Assembly (NCBI RefSeq): GCF_026151205.1 | Contig: NC_087072.1 | Location: 25,819,799 to 25,883,798, forward strand | Direction of reading: 5' to 3' | Length of the DNA stretch: 64,000 nt | Source of the DNA: Bolinopsis microptera | Lineage: Eukaryota; Ctenophora; Tentaculata; Lobata; Bolinopsidae | Shown here: positions 23,400 to 36,700 of the stretch, piece by piece | Layout of the letters: every line of letters begins with the position of its first letter | Position numbering within the stretch: position 1 is the stretch's first letter | Program-made: the position numbers and the translations under genes | The notes under the pieces: generated by a model | What the model saw: only the letters and a program-made list of their open reading frames with translations | Told to the model about the DNA's origin: nothing | Databases searched by the model: none

Positions 23400-24392
23400 A
23401 TATTAGTCCTGATCGTTCGACATAAGAGCAATCAGGAAGTAATTAGGAAGATGAATAAAATCAAATGGCCACCAAATTTTCAATATATTCGGAACATTGC
23501 AATGCTTGAGTGTAGCAGTAGGGACTTTAAAAAATATAGTTTGATTTATGAATAATTGAGTTTAACTCGGATTTGCGTTATCACTAATCTTTAAGTTGTG
23601 CTATCATATCAAACATCAAATGGCCTAAAGGTATGATAAGCAACAAAGCATTGTATGAAAGACACATTCTCAGGAGTATGGAAAACACCCCAGCCCAAAC
23701 GGCTCTCTCTCTCTCTTTTGCTATTGAATCAAATTATTTATTTATTGGAAGATTGGGGCGACCTAAAATGAACTTGTTGTGTGTTTTAAGAAGTGATCTA
23801 AGTAGTAGATCCTATGTCAATAATACAAGGAAGAGATATTGCAGTTGATTTGATCGACTTACAGCTATACAACCTGCGCGCGCGCAATACGGCGCGTTTG
23901 CAGTTGCGCCCCTAGGGTCCTCCCCACGTAACAACTAACAATAAACGAGCAATAGCTAACGTGAATGTACACAAACGAGGGGTCGGTTGTGTTACTTCCC
24001 AGACCAGGATGAAGGCGTGCTCCTGTCTGGCCTTCTATTAATATACTACAAACACGCTTTATTTCACATTTTAAAATCGGTTTCACTGTATACAATAACA
24101 TGTGAAGTGTGTCTTCATACTTCAATTCAACCCCAAAACATTTTGACTACCCGTATAAAATCATAAACAAAACAATATTTCGGAAAGTTTTGCATTAGTT
24201 CAATGATAAAAACTAATAAAGTATAACGATCACTAGGATGTAATAACTTAATAATCCAATTTGTTCTCATTCTCATGCTTTTGTGTTTTAAAGACTCTTT
24301 GGTTATTTCAACAAAAAAATAAGTTGGCACCACTTGAGATGCGATTTAATACAATACATACAAGGAGTAAGATGACTGGGTCAGTGGTCGTT
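23400..24392. other. CLPX downstream flank, no gene seen
   Basis: Sequence beyond the CLPX stop codon. It contains short unrelated open frames on both strands and a GC-rich patch around 23875-23935 but no recognisable domain. Confidence 0.4.
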
Positions 24393-24592
24393 GTAACCAT
24401 GGTAACTGGGCTGGTGAGGGGGGGCTGTAACCATGGTAACTGGGCTGGTGAGGGGGGGCTGTAACCATGGTAACTGGGCTGGTGAGGGGCTGTAACCATG
24501 GTAACTGGGCTGGTGAGGGGGGCTGTAACCATGGTAACTGGGCTGGTGAGGGGGGCTGTAACCATGGTAACTGGGCTGGTGAGGGGGGGGGG
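24393..24592. repeat. 31-34-bp minisatellite with six X-box palindromes
   Basis: Six units consist of GTAACCATGGTAAC followed by TGGGCTGGTGAGGGG and a variable G run. The palindromes start at 24393, 24427, 24461, 24492, 24525 and 24558. The array lies about 130 bp beyond the CLPX stop codon. Frames through it are Pro/Gly-rich shadows. Confidence 0.92.
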
Positions 24593-24725
24593 CTGGACAT
24601 AATAAGGTCACTGTTGAGAATCTATAACTTCAATTTTCAAATATTTGTCAAACAAGATCAGGTTTTTATCAATTTCTGAATTTCGTTCCGCCTCAATGGA
24701 CTCTAAAACATCTCAAAATCCCTCA

Positions 24726-27700
24726 TTATATTTTAATAGCAGCTGCTGCACTCTCTTCCTTGTCCCCTTTATCAACTCGTTTGTAGAGAGGTTGTGACTG
24801 CTTCTCCACCACTTCCCTCGTTATCGTTACTTGAGTTATGTCTGAGCCTGGAACTTCGTACATTATCTCCATTAGTACATTCTCTAATATACTCCTCAGA
24901 CCGCGTGCACCTGATAACGAACAAGTTAACAGCATTCACATAGTTAACATAGCATTTACATAGTTAACATAGTTAACACAGCATTTACATAGTTAACATA
25001 GTTAACATCTGGGTCGACAATTTGATAATTCTCACGGCCTTTATTGAATTTGTAATATAAGCATAAGTTATATAATACAGGTATAAGTTTATAAAAACCC
25101 TCAACAATAATGAAATGATCAGTAACAACATTAAAACATTAAGAAGATCTCGTTTTCTCAGCTTAGAACCTAATTATATCAGGACTCCATATAAACGCGA
25201 CAAAGTTAGTTCTACATCACAAAATGAAGCTGTACGCCATTCTTCTTTTGTTGCAATGCAGCAGCTTAGCTTTATAGCACTATTCAGAAGACCACTAAAC
25301 TCCTCGCTTGGTATTTGAGGATGAAGAGACTAACTAAAACAGGAAGACCTGGTATGGCGACCAAAACGAACAGATCGAATAAGAGGGCTACCACAAAAAC
25401 TTAGGTATGCAAGTGAAATGTACCCGCACGGTCTGACTCAGTTCTATCAGAAATACACTGAAGCGTACGGTATACCAGTTGTGTCTTCCAGCAGAGTTCC
25501 GGACGATGCCTTGAAGAGAGCTTGCTACGTACTGAGGTTCCTGTTGGCAGATCATTCAGGAGTCAGGAACAATTACTACCAAAGATACGGGAGAGTGGGC
25601 ATCATGGCAACCACTGAGTACACCACAAACATTCCTGAACATAGCTGGTTGGACCCTGTATTCTGGAATGCCAGGGCTAGAGGACTCGGAGCTACAGAAG
25701 ATTGGCCTATCTCAACAGGTTGTAAATAAGGAACTGACCGCCCCTATCTCCACCGGTGCCGAGGAGAATATCCTGTGCTACGCGCAGGACCAGTACGCGA
25801 CATAGGATATCTTGCTCCACGAGTTTGCGCACGGTGTTCACCTGCCAAGTACGCGATATCAGGGTGCCTCAGATACTGGTACGAGGAGGAGACAGGGCAC
25901 ACTGTGAGGAGGAGACAGGGCACAATGTGCTTATGCAATGTCAACTGCTGTACTTTGCAGAAGGGGTACAGAACTTCTTTAACGTTAATGCGTACGCAGA
26001 CCCTCCAAATAGTATTCACAACCACATTAACACTAGGGATAAGCTCCTCAACTATTTGCTCTTATCAAAGAAGTCTTCCCATGTCAAAACATCATCCTCG
26101 ACCACTGTAAGGTATCTAGAGGTAAGGTATCTAGAGGTAAGGTATCTAGAGGTAAGGTATCTAGAGGTAAGGTATCTAGAGGTAAGGTATCTAGAGGTAA
26201 GGTATCTAGAGGTAAGGTATCTAGAGCCGCTGTAAGGTATCTAGAGGTAAGGTATCTAGAGGTAAGGTATCTAGAGGTAAGGTATCTAGAGGTAAGGTAT
26301 CTAGAGGTAAGGTATCTAGAGGTAAGGTATCTAGAGGTAAGGTATCTAGAGGTAAGGTATCTAGAGGTAAGGTATCTAGAGGTAAGGTATCTAGAGGTAA
26401 GGTATCTAGAGGTAAGGTATCTAGAGGTAAGGTATCTAGAGGTAAGGTATCTAGAGGTAAGGTATCTAGAGGTAAGGTATCTAGAGGTAAGGTATCTAGA
26501 GGTAAGGTATCTAGAGGTAAGGTATCTAGAGGTAAGGTATCTAGAGCCGCTGTAAGGTATCTAGAGGTAAGGTATCTAGAGGTAAGGTATCTAGAGCCAC
26601 TGTAAGGTATCTAGAGGTAAGGTATCTAGAGCCACTGTAAGGTATCTAGAGGTAAGGTATCTAGAGGTAAGGTATCTAGAGGTAAGGTATCTAGAGGTAA
26701 GGTATCTAGAGGTAAGGTATCTAGAGGTAAGGTATCTAGAGGTAAGGTATCTAGAGGTAAGGTATCTAGAGGTAAGGTATCTAGAGGTAAGGTATCTAGA
26801 GGTAAGGTATCTAGAGGTAAGGTATCTAGAGGTAAGGTATCTAGAGGTAAGGTATCTAGAGGTAAGGTATCTAGAGGTAAGGTATCTAGAGCCGCTGTAA
26901 GGTATCTAGAGCCACTGTAAGGTATCTAGAGCCGCTGTAAGGTATCTAGAGCCACTGTAAGGTATCTAGAGCCACTGAGTTTGCTCAGGAGATGAAGATG
27001 GACTGTGATAAAGACGAGGAACCAACAACTGATCCAACAACAACTGATCCAACAACAACTGATCCAACAACAACTGAGTCCCCTACTCCATGTAAAGCTC
27101 TCAACACTAACTGTTCCTACTGGACCAGACAAGGCCACTGTAATAATCACAACAACAAATATATGGAAGAGAATTGTAGGTCTTGTTCAGATGAGGACCA
27201 ATACAGACTGGGATAACGCTGGATACTGCAGCTTACAGAGCGTTATTGGACTCTGCAGACTGGGATAACGCTGGATACTGCAGTTTACAGAGCGTTATTG
27301 AACTCTGCAGACTGGGATAACGCTGGATACTGCAGCTTACAGAGCGTTATTGGACTCTGCAGACTGGGATAACGCTGGATACTGCAGTTTACAGAGCGTT
27401 ATTGGACTCTGCAGACTGGGCTAACGCTGGATACTGCAGTTTACAGAGCGTTATTGGACTCTGCAGACTGGGATAACGCTGGATACTGCAGTTTACAGAG
27501 CGTTATTGGACTCTGCAGACTGGGCTAACGCTAGATACTGCAGTTTACAGAGCGTTATTGGACTCTGCAGACTGGGATAACGCTGGATACTGCAGTTTAC
27601 AGAGCGTTATTGGACTCTGCAGACTGGGATAACGCTGGATACTGCAGTTTACAGAGCGTTATTGAACTCTGCAGACTGGGATAACGCTGGATACTGCAGT

Positions 27701-30700
27701 TTACAGAGCGTTATTGGACTCTGCAGACTGGGATAACGCTGGATACTGCAGTTTACAGAGCGTTATTGGACTCTACAGACTGGGATAACGCTGGATACTG
27801 CAGTTTACAGAGCGTTATTGGACTCTGCAGACTGGGCTAACGCTGGATACTGCAGTTTACAGAGCGTTATTGGACTCTGCAGACTGGGCTAACGCTGGAT
27901 ACTGCAGTTTACAGAGCGTTATTGGACTCTGCAGACTGGGCTAACGCTGGATACTGCAGTTTACAGAGCGTTATTGGACTCTGCAGACTGGGATAACGCT
28001 GGATACTGCAGTTTACAGAGCGTTATTGGACTCTGCAGACTGGGATAACGCTGGATACTGCAGTTTACAGAGCGTTATTGGACTCTGCAGACTGGGATAA
28101 CGCTGGATACTGCAGTTTACAGAGCGTTATTGAACTCTGCAGACTGGGATAACGCTGGATACTGCAGTTTACAGAGCGTTATTGGACTCTGCAGACTGGG
28201 ATAACGCTGGATACTGCAGTTTACAGAGCGTTATTGGACTCTACAGACTGGGATAACGCTGGATACTGCAGTTTACAGAGCGTTATTGGACTCTGCAGAC
28301 TGGGCTAACGCTGGATACTGCAGCTTACAGAGCGTTATTGTACTCTGCAGACTGGGATAACGCTGGATACTGCAGTTTACAGAGCGTTATTGGACTCTGC
28401 AGACTGGGCTAACGCTGGATACTGCAGTTTACAGAGCGTTATTGGACTCTGCAGACTGGGCTAACGCTGGATACTGCAGTTTACAGAGCGTTATTGGACT
28501 CTGCAGACTGGGATAACGCTGGATACTGCAGTTTACAGAGCGTTATTGGACTCTGCAGACTGGGCTAACGCTGGATACTGCAGTTTACAGAGCGTTATTG
28601 GACTCTGCAGACTGGGATAACGCTGGATACTGCAGTTTACAGAGCGTTATTGGACTCTGCAGACTGGGATAACGCTGGATACTGCAGTTTACAGAGCGTT
28701 ATTGGACTCTGCAGACTGGGATAACGCTGGATACTGCAGTTTACAGAGCGTTATTGGACTCTGCAGACTGGGATAACGCTGGATACTGCAGTTTACAGAG
28801 CGTTATTGAACTCTGCAGACTGGGATAACGCTGGATACTGCAGTTTACAGAGCGTTATTGGACTCTGCAGACTGGGATAACGCTGGATACTGCAGTTTAC
28901 AGAGCGTTATTGGACTCTGCAGACTGGGCTAACGCTGGATACTGCAGTTTACAGAGCGTTATTGAACTCTGCAGACTGGGATAACGCTGGATACTGCAGT
29001 TTACAGAGCGTTATTGAACTCTGCAGACTGGGATAACGCTGGATACTGCAGTTTACAGAGCGTTATTGAACTCTGCAGACTGGGATAACGCTGGATACTG
29101 CAGTTTACAGAGCGTTATTGGACTCTGCAGACTGGGATAACGCTGGATACTGCAGTTTACAGAGCGTTATTGGACTCTGCAGACTGGGCTAACGCTGGAT
29201 ACTGCAGTTTACAGAGCGTTATTGAACTCTGCAGACTGGGATAACGCTGGATACTGCAGTTTACAGAGCGTTATTGGACTCTGCAGACTGGGATAACGCT
29301 GGATACTGCAGTTTACAGAGCGTTATTGGACTCTGCAGACTGGGCTAACGCTGGATACTGCAGTTTACAGAGCGTTATTGGACTCTGCAGACTGGGATAA
29401 CGCTGGATACTGCAGTTTACAGAGCGTTATTGGACTCTACAGACTGGGCTAACGCTGGATACTGCAGTTTACAGAGCGTTATTGGACTCTGCAGACTGGG
29501 CTAACGCTGGATACTGCAGTTTACAGAGCGTTATTGAACTCTGCAGACTGGGATAACGCTGGATACTGCAGTTTACAGAGCGTTATTGTACTCTGCAGAC
29601 TGGGATAACGCTGGATACTGCAGTTTACAGAGCGTTATTGGACTCTGCAGACTGGGCTAACGCTGGATACTGCAGTTTACAGAGCGTTATTGGACTCTGC
29701 AGACTGGGATAACGCTGGATACTGCAGTTTACAGAGCGTTATTGGACTCTGCAGACTGGGATAACGCTGGATACTGCAGTTTACAGAGCGTTATTGAACT
29801 CTGCAGACTGGGATAACGCTGGATACTGCAGTTTACAGAGCGTTATTGGACTCTGCAGACTGGGCTAACGCTGGATACTGCAGTTTACAGAGCGTTATTG
29901 GACTCTGCAGACTGGGATAACGCTGGATACTGCAGTTTACAGAGCGTTATTGAACTCTGCAGACTGGGATAACGCTGGATACTGCAGTTTACAGAGCGTT
30001 ATTGGACTCTGCAGACTGGGCTAACGCTGGATACTGCAGTTTACAGAGCGTTATTGGACTCTGCAGACTGGGCTAACGCTGGATACTGCAGTTTACAGAG
30101 CGTTATTGTACTCTACAGACTGGGATAACGCTGGATACTGCAGTTTACAGAGCGTTATTGGACTCTGCAGACTGGGATAACGCTGGATACTGCAGTTTAC
30201 AGAGCGTTATTGGACTCTGCAGACTGGGCTAACGCTGGATACTGCAGTTTACAGAGCGTTATTGGACTCTGCAGACTGGGCTAACGCTGGATACTGCAGT
30301 TTACAGAGCGTTATTGGACTCTGCAGACTGGGATAACGCTGGATACTGCAGTTTACAGAGCGTTATTGGACTCTGCAGACTGGGATAACGCTGGATACTG
30401 CAGTTTACAGAGCGTTATTGAACTCTGCAGACTGGGATAACGCTGGATACTGCAGTTTACAGAGCGTTATTGGACTCTGCAGACTGGGCTAACGCTGGAT
30501 ACTGCAGTTTACAGAGCGTTATTGGACTCTGCAGACTGGGATAACGCTGGATACTGCAGTTTACAGAGCGTTATTGACTCTGCAGACTGGGATAACGCTG
30601 GATACTGCAGTTTACAGAGCGTTATTGACTCTGCAGACTGGGCTAACGCTGGATACTGCAGTTTACAGAGCGTTATTGGACTCTGCAGACTGGGATAACG

Positions 30701-33700
30701 CTGGATACTGCAGTTTACAGAGCGTTATTGGACTCTGCAGACTGGGATAACGCTGGATACTGCAGTTTACAGAGCGTTATTGGACTCTGCAGACTGGGAT
30801 AACGCTGGATACTGCAGTTTACAGAGCGTTATTGGACTCTGCAGACTGGGCTAACGCTGGATACTGCAGTTTACAGAGCGTTATTGGACTCTGCAGACTG
30901 GGATAACGCTGGATACTGCAGTTTACAGAGCGTTATTGGACTCTGCAGACTGGGCTAACGCTGGATACTGCAGTTTACAGAGCGTTATTGGACTCTGCAG
31001 ACTGGGCTAACGCTGGATACTGCAGTTTACAGAGCGTTATTGGACTCTGCAGACTGGGATAACGCTGGATACTGCAGTTTACAGAGCGTTATTGGACTCT
31101 GCAGACTGGGCTAACGCTGGATACTGCAGTTTACAGAGCGTTATTGGACTCTGCAGACTGGGATAACGCTGGATACTGCAGTTTACAGAGCGTTATTGGA
31201 CTCTGCAGACTGGGCTAACGCTGGATACTGCAGTTTACAGAGCGTTATTGGACTCTGCAGACTGGGATAACGCTGGATACTGCAGTTTACAGAGCGTTAT
31301 TGGACTCTGCAGACTGGGATAACGCTGGATACTGCAGTTTACAGAGCGTTATTGGACTCTGCAGACTGGGATAACGCTGGATACTGCAGTTTACAGAGCG
31401 TTATTGGACTCTGCAGACTGGGATAACGCTGGATACTGCAGTTTACAGAGCGTTATTGGACTCTGCAGACTGGGCTAACGCTGGATACTGCAGTTTACAG
31501 AGCGTTATTGGACTCTGCAGACTGGGCTAACGCTGGATACTGCAGTTTACAGAGCGTTATTGGACTCTGCAGACTGGGCTAACGCTGGATACTGCAGTTT
31601 ACAGAGCGTTATTGAACTCTGCAGACTGGGATAACGCTGGATACTGCAGTTTACAGAGCGTTATTGGACTCTGCAGACTGGGATAACGCTGGATACTGCA
31701 GTTTACAGAGCGTTATTGTACTCTGCAGACTGGGCTAACGCTGGATACTGCAGTTTACAGAGCGTTATTGGACTCTGCAGACTGGGATAACGCTGGATAC
31801 TGCAGTTTACAGAGCGTTATTGGACTCTGCAGACTGGGATAACGCTGGATACTGCAGTTTACAGAGCGTTATTGGACTCTGCAGACTGGGATAACGCTGG
31901 ATACTGCAGTTTACAGAGCGTTATTGGACTCTGCAGACTGGGATAACGCTGGATACTGCAGTTTACAGAGCGTTATTGGACTCTGCAGACTGGGCTAACG
32001 CTGGATACTGCAGTTTACAGAGCGTTATTGAACGCTGCAGACTGGGCTAACGCTGGATACTGCAGTTTACAGAGCGTTATTGGACTCTGCAGACTGGGAT
32101 AACGCTGGATACTGCAGTTTACAGAGCGTTATTGAACTCTGCAGACTGGGATAACGCTGGATACTGCAGTTTACAGAGCGTTATTGGACTCTGCAGACTG
32201 GGATAACGCTGGATACTGCAGTTTACAGAGCGTTATTGGACTCTGCAGACTGGGCTAACGCTGGATACTGCAGTTTACAGAGCGTTATTGAACTCTGCAG
32301 ACTGGGATAACGCTGGATACTGCAGTTTACAGAGCGTTATTGGACTCTGCAGACTGGGATAACGCTGGATACTGCAGTTTACAGAGCGTTATTGTACTCT
32401 GCAGACTGGGCTAACGCTGGATACTGCAGTTTACAGAGCGTTATTGGACTCTGCAGACTGGGATAACGCTGGATACTGCAGTTTACAGAGCGTTATTGGA
32501 CTCTGCAGACTGGGCTAACGCTGGATACTGCAGTTTACAGAGCGTTATTGAACTCTGCAGACTGGGATAACGCTGGATACTGCAGTTTACAGAGCGTTAT
32601 TGGACTCTGCAGACTGGGATAACGCTGGATACTGCAGTTTACAGAGCGTTATTGTACTCTGCAGACTGGGCTAACGCTAGATACTGCAGTTTACAGAGCG
32701 TTATTGGACTCTGCAGACTGGGCTAACGCTGGATACTGCAGTTTACAGAGCGTTATTGGACTCTGCAGACTGGGATAACGCTGGATACTGCAGTTTACAG
32801 AGCGTTATTGGACTCTGCAGACTGGGCTAACGCTGGATACTGCAGTTTACAGAGCGTTATTGAACGCTGCAGACTGGGCTAACGCTGGATACTGCAGTTT
32901 ACAGAGCGTTATTGGACTCTGCAGACTGGGCTAACGCTGGATACTGCAGTTTACAGAGCGTTATTGGACTCTACAGACTGGGATAACGCTGGATACTGCA
33001 GTTTACAGAGCGTTATTGGACTCTGCAGACTGGGCTAACGCTGGATACTGCAGTTTACAGAGCGTTATTGGACTCTGCAGACTGGGCTAACGCTGGATAC
33101 TGCAGTTTACAGAGCGTTATTGGACTCTGCAGACTGGGATAACGCTGGATACTGCAGTTTACAGAGCGTTATTGGACTCTGCAGACTGGGATAACGCTGG
33201 ATACTGCAGTTTACAGAGCGTTATTGGACTCTGCAGACTGGGCTAACGCTGGATACTGCAGTTTACAGAGCGTTATTGGACTCTACAGACTGGGCTAACG
33301 CTGGATACTGCAGTTTACAGAGCGTTATTGGACTCTGCAGACTGGGATAACGCTGGATACTGCAGTTTACAGAGCGTTATTGGACTCTGCAGACTGGGCT
33401 AACGCTGGATACTGCAGTTTACAGAGCGTTATTGGACTCTACAGACTGGGATAACGCTGGATACTGCAGTTTACAGAGCGTTATTGGACTCTGCAGACTG
33501 GGATAACGCTGGATACTGCAGTTTACAGAGCGTTATTGGACTCTGCAGACTGGGATAACGCTGGATACTGCAGTTTACAGAGCGTTATTGGACTCTGCAG
33601 ACTGGGCTAACGCTGGATACTGCAGTTTACAGAGCGTTATTGAACGCTGCAGATTGTCGTGTAATTCTGCTGATAGGAGCTTGCTTACTTTTAATTCACA

Positions 33701-36700
33701 TATTATAATGTAACTTTACATTTTATTTAACTCGCGTTTCCTTCACAGATAACTTCCAAAAAAACAAACATTGACAAATCAAATTTTAAAGATTTACCAG
33801 TTCGTTTCTTGATGGCTAGTTCAGCAATGGCGTCCAGAGCATCATCAGTGAATACGAGTGCGCTGTCATCCAAAGTGAACATGTACTTGTATTGAGATAT
33901 TATTGAGTTCTTGGGCTGGGTTAGGATCGTTACCAGAGCCTCGCGATCTGAGGGAATTACACTTTAAACTCGGGGGAGAGGGCCCTAGACTAGGGGGAGG
34001 GGGGCACAACTAGGGGGAGGAACCCTCAACTAAGGAGGAGGCCGAGGGGCCCTCAAATAGGGAGGGGGCGCTCAACTAGGGGGAAGGGGGCCCTCAACAA
34101 AGGAGGAGGGGCCCTCAACAAAGGAGGAGGGGCCCTCAACAAAGGAGGAGGGGCCCTCAACAAGGGAGGAGGGGCCCTCAACAAGGGAGGAGGGGCCCTC
34201 AACATTCAACAAGGGAGGAGGGGCCCTCAACATTCAACAAGGGAGGAGGGGCCCTCAACAAGGGAGGAGGGGCCCTCAACAAGGGAGGAGGGGCCCTCAA
34301 CAAGGGAGGAGGGGCCCTCAACAAGGGAGGAGGGGCCCTCAACAAGGGAGGAGGGGCCCTCAACAAGGGAGGAGGGGCCCTCAACAAGGGAGGAGGGGCC
34401 CTCAACAAGGGAGGAGGGGCCCTCAACAAGGGAGGAGAGGCCCTCAACATTCAACAAGGGAGGAGGGGCCCTCAACAAGGGAGGAGGGGCCCTCAACAAG
34501 GGAGGAGGGGCCCTCAACAAGGGAGGAGGGGCCCTCAACAAGGGAGGAGGGGCCCTCAACAAGGGAGGAGGGGCCCTCAACAAGGGAGGAGGGGCCCTCA
34601 ACAAGGGAGGAGGGGCCCTCAACAAGGGAGGAGGGGCCCTCAACAAAGGAGGAGGGGCCCTCAACAAGGGAGGAGGGGCCCTCAACAAGGGAGGAGGGGC
34701 CCTCAACATTCAACAAGGGAGGAGGAGCCCTCGGCTAGGGGGGAGGGGGCACAACTAGGGGGAAGGGGGCCTCGACTAGGGGCCGGGGGGAGGGGCCCCT
34801 CAACTAGGGTGGAGGGCCCCTCAACAAGAGAGGGGGGGCCTCAACAAGGGAGGAGGGGTCCTCAACAAGGGAGGAGGGGTCCTCAATAAACAGCGAACTA
34901 CTCCATCATTTGATTTAAATAGTTAGATTACCTAATGACATGAGAGATACACAGAGAGGCATCCTGCCCACAAACTCAGGTATAATCCCGTAGTTCACCA
35001 GATCTTCTGCGTCAATCTCCTGTACACCAATTCCATTATAGTCAACAAGAAGGGCTTTTAATAGTACATAATATAAAATTCACTTCAATGATTAATATTA
35101 ATATCATTATTATTTTATTGAGCTCACCATACAAAAAGTGTAATTTAATCTTATAATTTGAATGGTCAGAACTATGGTGTCACCTTTAAAAAGTCATCGT
35201 TAATTTTAAGTTGTTGCTCGAAGTTTTCTTTGTTTTTGGTCTGATCAAGAATAGCTGCATCTTTAGATATTGGGCTACCAAACCCGACCGTTTTCTTAAC
35301 TTTTCTGTTTCTGCAAAAGAGATATTTTTTACAAAAACCAGTATTCATGCGACATGCTCATAATATCTTTTTATTTATCTGCTCATAAGTCATTTTTAGA
35401 TATATTTAGGTGGCTTATTTAGCCCTCTGAAGTGAGAACGTTTAATCCCTCGGCTTGGATTGAGATTATCCCGAACATACAGGACAAACATACCGGACAA
35501 TCTCCCCAAACATACCGGACAATCTCCCCAAACATACCGGACAATCTCCCCAAATATACCGGACAATCTTCCCAAACATACCGGACAATCTCCCCAAACA
35601 TACCGGACAATCTCCCCAAACATACCGGACAATCTCCCCAAACATACCGGACAATCTCCCCAAACATACAGGACAATCATCCCAAACATACCGGACAATC
35701 TCCCCAAACATACCGGACAATCTCCCCAAACATACCGGACAATATCCCAAACATACCTGACAATCTTCTCGATCCCCGCAAAAGCTCCGGAAGCAATGAA
35801 AAGAATATTGGTCGTATCAATCTGAATGGGCTCCGATCTGAGTTTTCGAGAGGGAATAAGTCGTTCAGGAATAGTAACTAAAGTTCCTTCTAAAAGCTTG
35901 AGGAGAGCCTGTTGTACTCCCTCACCTGATACGTCCCGCACATGTACATCTTTAGACCGCATCGAGATCTTATCAACCTGATATTATACAATAATATAGA
36001 GATCTTATCAACCTGATATAATACATATATAAAGAGACTGTTCAGAGAGGGGGGTTATTGCAGATAATATAAACATTACAGAAAATATATAAAAATTACA
36101 GAAAATATATGAACATTACAGATAATATAAACATTGCAGATAATATAAACATTACAGAAAATATATGAACATAACAGATAATATAAACATTGCAGAAATT
36201 ATTAACATTACAGATAGTATAAGAATTAAACATAATAAAAGTAATGTTTAAACATACAGATGATATAAATAGCCGAAGACCCCCAAAGCAAGTGTTTATT
36301 TTACCTCATCGAGAAAGACGATGCCCCGCTGACACTTGTCCACATTAAAGTCGGCAGCAATAAGAAGTTTAGCGATAATAGACTCCACATCCTCCCCAAC
36401 ATACCCAGCTTGAGTGAGAGAAGTGCAGTCACAAATAGTCATAGGTACTTTTAGACAGTGAGCCAGGGACTGAGCTAACAGCGTCTTACCCGTCCCTGTT
36501 GCAATGTTAACTGTGAGTTATTACCGCTAATTAACGGTAATTACCGGTAATTGAGTATATATGGGGGGGGGTCAACCTCATTTTACCTCATTTTACCTCA
36601 TCCCAATTTTGCCTTTTTTGGCAAGATTTTTTTGGAGATTCTCACTGTTTTGAAATGAAATAAAGATTATTTATAATGTTTCCTGTTTCGAAGAAGTATT

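Noticed and set aside
26926-27150. Minus-strand frame over the pseudogene linker
   Set aside because: It is the complement of the Pro-Thr-rich linker and ShKT module of the pseudogene and has no family resemblance.
34199-34716. Long open frames with LLRAPPP or VEGPSSL repeats
   Set aside because: They are translations of the 21-bp intronic minisatellite in CLPX intron 7; three phases are open because the unit lacks stops and the length is a multiple of three.
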